Shown: positions 59,177-64,000 of the stretch, one piece after another
Layout of the letters: the number at the start of each line of letters is the position of its first letter
How positions within the stretch are numbered: the first letter of the stretch is position 1
Source: Aromatoleum petrolei
GTDB lineage: Bacteria; Pseudomonadota; Gammaproteobacteria; Burkholderiales; Rhodocyclaceae
Assembly: GCF_017894385.1 (NCBI RefSeq)
Contig: NZ_CP059560.1
Coordinates: forward strand, 124,001 to 188,000
Direction: 5' to 3'
Length of the DNA stretch: 64,000 nt
Notes under the pieces: model-generated
The model's database searches: none
What the model was told of the DNA's origin: nothing
Seen by the model: the letters and a program-made list of their open reading frames with translations, nothing else
Made by a program: the position numbers and the translations under genes

Positions 59177-62100
59177 ATGAGGTCCGTATACGGCGGGCTG
59201 TTTGCCGGGTCCGCAATGTTCCAGGTTGGCGATGTGACCTTGCGGGCTCGCGATGGCACCCAGACTTTTCGGGAAAAGCTCGCGCGCATCATTCTCGATG
59301 AGATGGTCCAATTCGTCGGGCTACTCGACCCGGACGGCCGAACGATCGAGATCAATCGGGCCGCGCTTACGGGCGCCGGGTTGCGGATCGAGGACGTCGT
59401 GGGAAAGGCGTTCTGGGATACGCGGTGGTGGGCGGTTTCGGAAAGCGTCCGGGAATTTGCGCGGAATGCCGTAGGGCGTGCCCGGGTCGGCGAGCTGGTA
59501 CGCGGCCAGGTCGAAGTCTATGGCCGTTCAGGCGGAGCCGAGACGCTCATTGTGGATTTCTCCTTGGCGCCGATTCGGGCCGCCGGTGGCCAGATCGTGC
59601 TTCTGCTCGCCGAGGGGCGGGACATCAGCGAAATCAAGCGTGCCGAAGCGGAAATCGCGCGCAAGAATGACGGGCTGGAGCAGCTGCTCGACAAGGTACA
59701 GCGCCTTGACAGTGCCAAGAGCGCCTTCTTCGCCAACGTGAGCCATGAATTGCGCACCCCGCTGACGCTGATTCTCGGCCCGGCGGAGTCTCTGCTTCAG
59801 GATGCAAGGAATCTGACGCGCAATCAGCGCCGTGATCTTGAAGTCATCCAGCGGAACGCAGTGACCCTGCTGCGTCAGGTCAATGATCTACTGGATATAG
59901 AGAAGTTCGACGCCGGGAAGCTCGCGCTCGACTACGCAAGTTCCGACTTGGCGCGACTGGTGCATACAGTGGCCGGAAATTTTGACGCGCTCGCCGAACA
60001 GCGCGGGATCACTTACACCCTGACAACGCCGATTGAGCTGCCAGCCGAACTTGATACGGAGAAATTCGAACGGATCGTTCTCAACCTACTCTCCAACGCC
60101 TTCAAATTCACGCCGGTCGGCGGTCGGATCGGGTGCACCATCGAGATGATTGGATCGGATAGGGTGTTGCTCTCCGTTCGGGACAGCGGCCCCGGTGTGC
60201 GGCCCGAGATCAGGGCCGCGGTTTTCGAGCGATTCTTTGGGGAGGGGAACACTGCATTTCCCGCCTTTGGGAGCACCGGCCTGGGACTGGCCATCGCGCG
60301 GAGCATCGTGGAGCTGCACGGCGGCACGATCACGGTCCTGGACGCACCCGGCGGCGGTGCGTTGTTTCAGGTCGAGATGCCGCTTTGCGCCCCGGCGGGG
60401 ACCCCGATCCGAAAGTCCTCCGACAGCCCGCGAACCTTGGGGCGGATCAAGCCCGACGCCGCGCCTCGTGAAGTGCCGATGCCGGAAGATGGGGCTTCGG
60501 CCCAGGAGGGCGCGACCGAGGACGGACGGCCCTTGGTGCTCGTGGCCGATGACAACCCCGACATGCGGGGCTTCGTTGCCGACATCCTCAGCCACGATTA
60601 CCGCGTCGTTTCCGCCTGCGACGGGGAAGAGGCCCTAGCGATGGCAACCAACGTGGTGCCCGACCTGATCGTGACCGACCTGATGATGCCCAAACTCGGC
60701 GGGGTTGAGCTCCTGTCGCGGATGCGCGCCTGTCAGCTCCTGGCGCAGGTGCCGGTGGTGGTGCTGTCGGCACGGGCCGACGAGCCCCTGCGCCTGCACC
60801 TCCTGTCGGAGCGGGTCCAAGACTACATCATCAAGCCGTTCCCGCCACACGAATTGCGCGCCAGGGTACGCAATCTCCTGACGATGAAGGCCGCAAGGGA
60901 TGCCCTGCAGAAAGAGTTGGCCACTCAAGAAGAAGATTTGTCCGTGCTGACGCATCAACTCATCGACAACCGGCAGGCCCTGCAAGAGCGCTCCGACGCC
61001 CTGCGCGAATCGGAGCAGCGCTGGCGCGCCGTCTACGAGAACCTCGCGGCGGGAATCGCCCTCACAGATTGGAGCGGCAAGATCCTCGCGGCCAACCCGG
61101 CACTGCAAACGATACTGGGGTATTCCGAGGAAGAACTCCGCGCCCTGGCACCCCTGGCCTTCGTGGCGGAAGAGGAACGCGCCGAGGCAACGCGGCAGAT
61201 CCAGCAACTGGGCAGCGGTGAAGCGACGTCATATCGCACCCAACGGCGATACTTGCGCAAGAACGGCCGTTCGATCTGGGTCAACGTCAGCGTTTCCCCG
61301 CTGCCCTATGGCGGGCCAGCCGCGCCGGCGCTGGTGGCCATCATCGAGGACATCACGGAGCGGAAAAACGCCGAAGACAAGGTCCGCTATCTCGCCTTCT
61401 TCGATGAACTGACCGACCTTCCCAATCGCGTCCAGTTGGACACCAGATTACACGAGGCCATTGACACCGCATCGCGGCAAAGCCGGCCCCTTGCCCTGCT
61501 GATGTTGGCGCTGGAACGCTTCAAGGACATCAATTACACCCTCGGCAAGCCCATCGGCGACCGTCTGCTGCAGGAGTTCGGCCCCAGATGCCGACGCATG
61601 CTGGCTGACAATGCGGTGCTTGCTCATTTCGGCGGACGGCACTTCGGCATCGTGATCCCGGGTGCGGGCGTGCAGGAGGCCTGCAACCTTACTGCGGGGC
61701 TGCTGAGGGATCTGGAGCGGCCATTCGAAATCGGCGGCTTCACGCTGGAAATCGGCGCCCACATCGGCATAGCCGTGTTTCCCGGCCACGGCACCGAAGC
61801 GGCCACGCTAACGCGGCACGCCGAAGTGGCGCTGCGCCAGGCAATGCGACTGGGACAGGGCTATGCCCTGTACACGCGCAAGGACGACCCTTACCACCCG
61901 CGGCGGCTCCAGTTGATGGGCGAGTTGCGAGCGGCCATCGCAAACGACCAACTGGTGCTGTACTGCCAGCCCAAGCTGGAACTGGCATCCGGGCGGATCG
62001 TCGCTACGGAAATGCTGGTCCGTTGGCAGCACCCGGCCTATGGCCTGATCTCGCCAGACCAGTTCGTCCCTTTCGTGGAAAGCACCGGCCTCATCGGTCC

Positions 62101-62704
62101 CCTGACCAAATGGGTGCTCGAAGCCACTCTGATGCAGTGCCGCGCGTGGGAGCGGGCGGGAGTCCGACTGCAGGCCGAGGTCAATCTGTCGACCCGCAAC
62201 CTGGAAGATCCGCGTATCGTCGAACAAATCCGCGATGCGCTGACCACCTGGGGCGGCGGGCCGAGCTGGATCGGCCTTGAGATTACCGAAAGCGCAATCA
62301 TGGCCGAGCCTCAAGTTGCGCTCACGGCGCTGCGGCAACTCAAGGACATGGGCATGAGCCTGTACATCGATGACTATGGTACGGGCTACTCCTCGCTCGC
62401 TTATCTGCAGAAACTTCCGGTGGATGCGATCAAGATCGACAAGTCCTTCGTCCAACCGATGCTCGAAGACGCAGGCGCCGCCCTGATCGTGCAGTCCACC
62501 GTGGACCTGGGTCACAAACTCGGGCTGCGCGTCATCGCCGAAGGGGTCGAGAACCAGGAGATATGCGAGCGCCTACGGGCCATCGGTTGCGACGAGGCGC
62601 AGGGCTATTTCGTTGCGATGCCGATGCCCGTCGGGGATTTCCTGTCCTGGACCGAAGCGTGCGGTTGGCGGTTGGCTCCTCGCGCCGCTGGCGAGCAAAC
62701 TTGA
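59177..62704 (+). CDS. Hybrid sensor kinase with receiver, PAS, degenerate GGDEF and EAL domains
   Basis: 1175 residues, no clear transmembrane helix. PAS 1 (about 40-165), HisKA with His190 in VSHELRTPL, HATPase (LSNAFKFTP, DSGPGV, GLGLAIARSI), receiver (about 450-570) with phospho-acceptor Asp501 in IVTDLMMP, coiled coil, PAS 2 (about 615-730), GGDEF-type (about 735-895) and EAL (about 910-1165). The GGDEF signature reads GGRHF (819-823), so cyclase activity is unlikely. The EAL signature reads EML (945-947), but DDYGTGYSSL (1065 on), EITESA and AEGVEN remain, so c-di-GMP hydrolysis is possible. Between the exporter operon and tdiR; function unknown. Confidence 0.85.
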   Translation: MRSVYGGLFAGSAMFQVGDVTLRARDGTQTFREKLARIILDEMVQFVGLLDPDGRTIEINRAALTGAGLRIEDVVGKAFWDTRWWAVSESVREFARNAVGRARVGELVRGQVEVYGRSGGAETLIVDFSLAPIRAAGGQIVLLLAEGRDISEIKRAEAEIARKNDGLEQLLDKVQRLDSAKSAFFANVSHELRTPLTLILGPAESLLQDARNLTRNQRRDLEVIQRNAVTLLRQVNDLLDIEKFDAGKLALDYASSDLARLVHTVAGNFDALAEQRGITYTLTTPIELPAELDTEKFERIVLNLLSNAFKFTPVGGRIGCTIEMIGSDRVLLSVRDSGPGVRPEIRAAVFERFFGEGNTAFPAFGSTGLGLAIARSIVELHGGTITVLDAPGGGALFQVEMPLCAPAGTPIRKSSDSPRTLGRIKPDAAPREVPMPEDGASAQEGATEDGRPLVLVADDNPDMRGFVADILSHDYRVVSACDGEEALAMATNVVPDLIVTDLMMPKLGGVELLSRMRACQLLAQVPVVVLSARADEPLRLHLLSERVQDYIIKPFPPHELRARVRNLLTMKAARDALQKELATQEEDLSVLTHQLIDNRQALQERSDALRESEQRWRAVYENLAAGIALTDWSGKILAANPALQTILGYSEEELRALAPLAFVAEEERAEATRQIQQLGSGEATSYRTQRRYLRKNGRSIWVNVSVSPLPYGGPAAPALVAIIEDITERKNAEDKVRYLAFFDELTDLPNRVQLDTRLHEAIDTASRQSRPLALLMLALERFKDINYTLGKPIGDRLLQEFGPRCRRMLADNAVLAHFGGRHFGIVIPGAGVQEACNLTAGLLRDLERPFEIGGFTLEIGAHIGIAVFPGHGTEAATLTRHAEVALRQAMRLGQGYALYTRKDDPYHPRRLQLMGELRAAIANDQLVLYCQPKLELASGRIVATEMLVRWQHPAYGLISPDQFVPFVESTGLIGPLTKWVLEATLMQCRAWERAGVRLQAEVNLSTRNLEDPRIVEQIRDALTTWGGGPSWIGLEITESAIMAEPQVALTALRQLKDMGMSLYIDDYGTGYSSLAYLQKLPVDAIKIDKSFVQPMLEDAGAALIVQSTVDLGHKLGLRVIAEGVENQEICERLRAIGCDEAQGYFVAMPMPVGDFLSWTEACGWRLAPRAAGEQT

Positions 62705-62871
62705 TTTCTTCCCCAAGGTCGCGGCCGACGCCTCGCACGTGCACGTGACGCCCTTCGATCCCGAACGCCGCGCCCCTCCTCGCCGCCCCGTCCGACGAGT
62801 TTCGCGCCAAACGCCTGGGCTTCGAATCCGACGACGAGGACGACGATGAATGAAGCTTCAGGATCCCGGCC
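62705..62871. other. Short spacer with a possible coding remnant
   Basis: Between the hybrid kinase and the end of tdiR. On the + strand a frame gives LLAAPSDEFRAKRLGFES followed by an acidic tail and a stop at 62853; an adjacent frame reads FFPKVAADASHVHVTPFDPE. The two could be halves of one frameshifted gene end, but I do not recognise a family. Confidence 0.3.
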
Positions 62872-63528
62872 TCAGTTGGCGCGTCGCGATGCCCATTTGC
62901 ACTCGAGGCAGTGACTGTTCGTGAGCATCGACAACTGAATCAGCTCGCCCGACGAGCGCACGCCCAGCTTGCTCATCAGTCGCCCTCGGTGCGCCTCCAC
63001 GGTCTTCGGGCTGATTCCCAGGATTCTGGCGATCTCCTTGCTGCTGTTTCCTTCGACCACGAGATCGAAGATTTCCTTTTCCCTCAGCGAGAGACTTTCG
63101 AAACAGTTGCGGTACTTGTGCTGCTCGCTTTGTTTGCTCAACGTCTCCTTGCTCTGGGTCAGGGCCGCATTGACGGCATCGAGCAGATCCTGATTGCGGT
63201 ACGGTTTCTGCAGAAAATCGATGGCGCCCTTCTTGATGGCCTGCGCCCCCATCTGGGCATCCCCGTACGCCGAGAGAAAGATGATCGGCAGTTTGAAGGC
63301 GCGCTCGCACAGCACTTCCTGCAACTGCAGACCGCTGAGCGCCTGCATCCGCACATCGAGGATCAGGCAGCCGTAGTCACAGGAAACATCGGTGTCGAGA
63401 AACGCCTGCGGCGAGTCGTACATTTTCACGTCGAGCGCGATCGAGCCGAGCAACCACTTCAGCGAATGACGGACCGACTCTTCATCGTCGACCACGAACA
63501 CGGTCGGCGAAAGTTTTTCCACCTGCAT
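62872..63528 (-). CDS. tdiR: TdiR, FixJ/NarL-type response regulator of toluene catabolism
   Basis: 218 residues. Receiver with the acidic pair VVDDEESVRH, phospho-acceptor Asp58 in LILDVRM, and Lys in FLQKPY; then a LuxR-type HTH with LSLREKEIFDLVVEGNSSKE and SPKTVEAHRGRLMSK. The single copy in the window. It lies 69 bases downstream of the right tdiS copy on the same strand, giving the expected tdiS-tdiR order. Predicted to bind the three conserved promoter boxes. Confidence 0.92.
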   Translation of the reverse strand: MQVEKLSPTVFVVDDEESVRHSLKWLLGSIALDVKMYDSPQAFLDTDVSCDYGCLILDVRMQALSGLQLQEVLCERAFKLPIIFLSAYGDAQMGAQAIKKGAIDFLQKPYRNQDLLDAVNAALTQSKETLSKQSEQHKYRNCFESLSLREKEIFDLVVEGNSSKEIARILGISPKTVEAHRGRLMSKLGVRSSGELIQLSMLTNSHCLECKWASRRAN

Positions 63529-63594
63529 GGACTCCTCCTTTGTGCATGGTCTTCGCCGCCGGAGACTCTTCGGTCTTCGTGCAGGCGCGGACCT

Positions 63595-64000
63595 CCCCTA
63601 CATCGGCAAGGTGAATTGAAAGCGCGACCCGCCCTTGCCGATCCTCGAAAACGAAAGCTGCCCGCCGTGCGACTCGACAATCGAACGGCAGATCGTCAGG
63701 CCGATACCCATCCCGTCGGGCTTGGTGGAGAAATAGGGCTCGAACACGCGCTTTGCAGACCGCTTCTCGAGCCCTGTGCCGTGGTCCTGGACGAACACCT
63801 TCATCGCCCCACCCTCATCGATGATCTCGCTGCCGATGACGAGCTTGCGCGCCCCCGGCGGCAGGCCCGTCATCGCCTCCATGCCGTTCTTCATCAGGTT
63901 GAACAGCACCTGTTGAATCTCGACTTTGCATAGCGGCACCAGCGGGGGATCCTGCAGCAGCCGCAGGTCGACGCTGACGTCATGCCGGCGGACCTCGAAA
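63595..64000. repeat. Direct repeat, right copy (tdiS 3' part), cut by the window end
   Basis: Counterpart of 26077-26482: five silent single-base differences in 406 bases, all within the first about 180 bases of the match; the rest is identical. The right copy continues beyond the window. Confidence 0.95.
63598..64000 (-). CDS. tdiS: TdiS sensor kinase, second copy (only the C-terminal part is inside the window)
   Basis: Encodes the C-terminal about 134 residues of TdiS, identical in protein sequence to the left copy as far as visible: HATPase domain with NLMKNGMEAM, DHGTGL and GMGIGLTICRSIVESH. This copy is followed by tdiR, unlike the left one. Whether it is full length and whether a second bss operon lies beyond cannot be seen here. 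Confidence 0.9.
   Translation of the reverse strand, partial: FEVRRHDVSVDLRLLQDPPLVPLCKVEIQQVLFNLMKNGMEAMTGLPPGARKLVIGSEIIDEGGAMKVFVQDHGTGLEKRSAKRVFEPYFSTKPDGMGIGLTICRSIVESHGGQLSFSRIGKGGSRFQFTLPM

Overview
The window is high-GC DNA from a betaproteobacterium of the Rhodocyclales type (Aromatoleum/Azoarcus/Thauera group). This is inferred from the complete bss and bbs clusters for anaerobic toluene degradation, the TdiS/TdiR two-component genes, and the protein sequences of the housekeeping block. No 16S gene is present, so the species cannot be named.

Bases 1-25,770 are ordinary chromosome. A biotin operon (bioA partial, bioF, bioH, bioC, bioD; + strand) faces a long minus-strand series: a SpoU-type rRNA methyltransferase, a CopD-like membrane protein, rnhB, lpxB-lpxA-fabZ-lpxD-skp-bamA-rseP-dxr-cdsA-uppS-frr-pyrH-tsf-rpsB (cell envelope, isoprenoids, translation). 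map and glnD follow on the + strand. Three unrelated minus-strand genes come next: a YqhA/UPF0114 protein, an NnrS-like protein and a MIP18-type Fe-S assembly protein.

Near 25,980-26,080 the character changes. A tRNA 3'-end fragment lies about 55 bases from the end of a tdiS sensor kinase gene, and from there on the window is catabolic. tdiS (minus) diverges from a + strand operon bssDCABEFGH: benzylsuccinate synthase, its activase, and an AAA+/VWA chaperone pair. The operon continues with a ubiquitin-like diglycine protein (BssH), four little-known genes (probably bssI-L) and an amidohydrolase, ending at 40,269. Convergent to it on the minus strand are bbsABCDEF, a small zinc-ribbon gene, bbsG, bbsH and a PEBP-family gene (beta-oxidation of benzylsuccinate to benzoyl-CoA), then an Rrf2 regulator and an NADH-dehydrogenase-like flavoprotein. 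Further right is a minus-strand operon for a BNR-repeat lipoprotein, an MMPL/RND exporter, a DUF1302 outer-membrane-type protein and a DUF1329 protein. After a decayed LuxR fragment come a 1175-residue hybrid kinase/GGDEF/EAL protein, tdiR, and the 3' end of a second, almost identical tdiS that runs off the window.

Two observations stand out. First, the bss, bbs and exporter operons carry the same promoter architecture: an inverted repeat, then a GTGnkCGCACCAATTG box overlapping a -35, then a 17-base spacer and a -10. This predicts one TdiR regulon and puts the exporter/outer-membrane operon into toluene metabolism. Second, tdiS occurs twice in direct orientation about 37.5 kb apart with only silent differences in the visible part. 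Only the right copy is followed by tdiR. This points to a duplicated or recombined island next to a tRNA-type attachment site.
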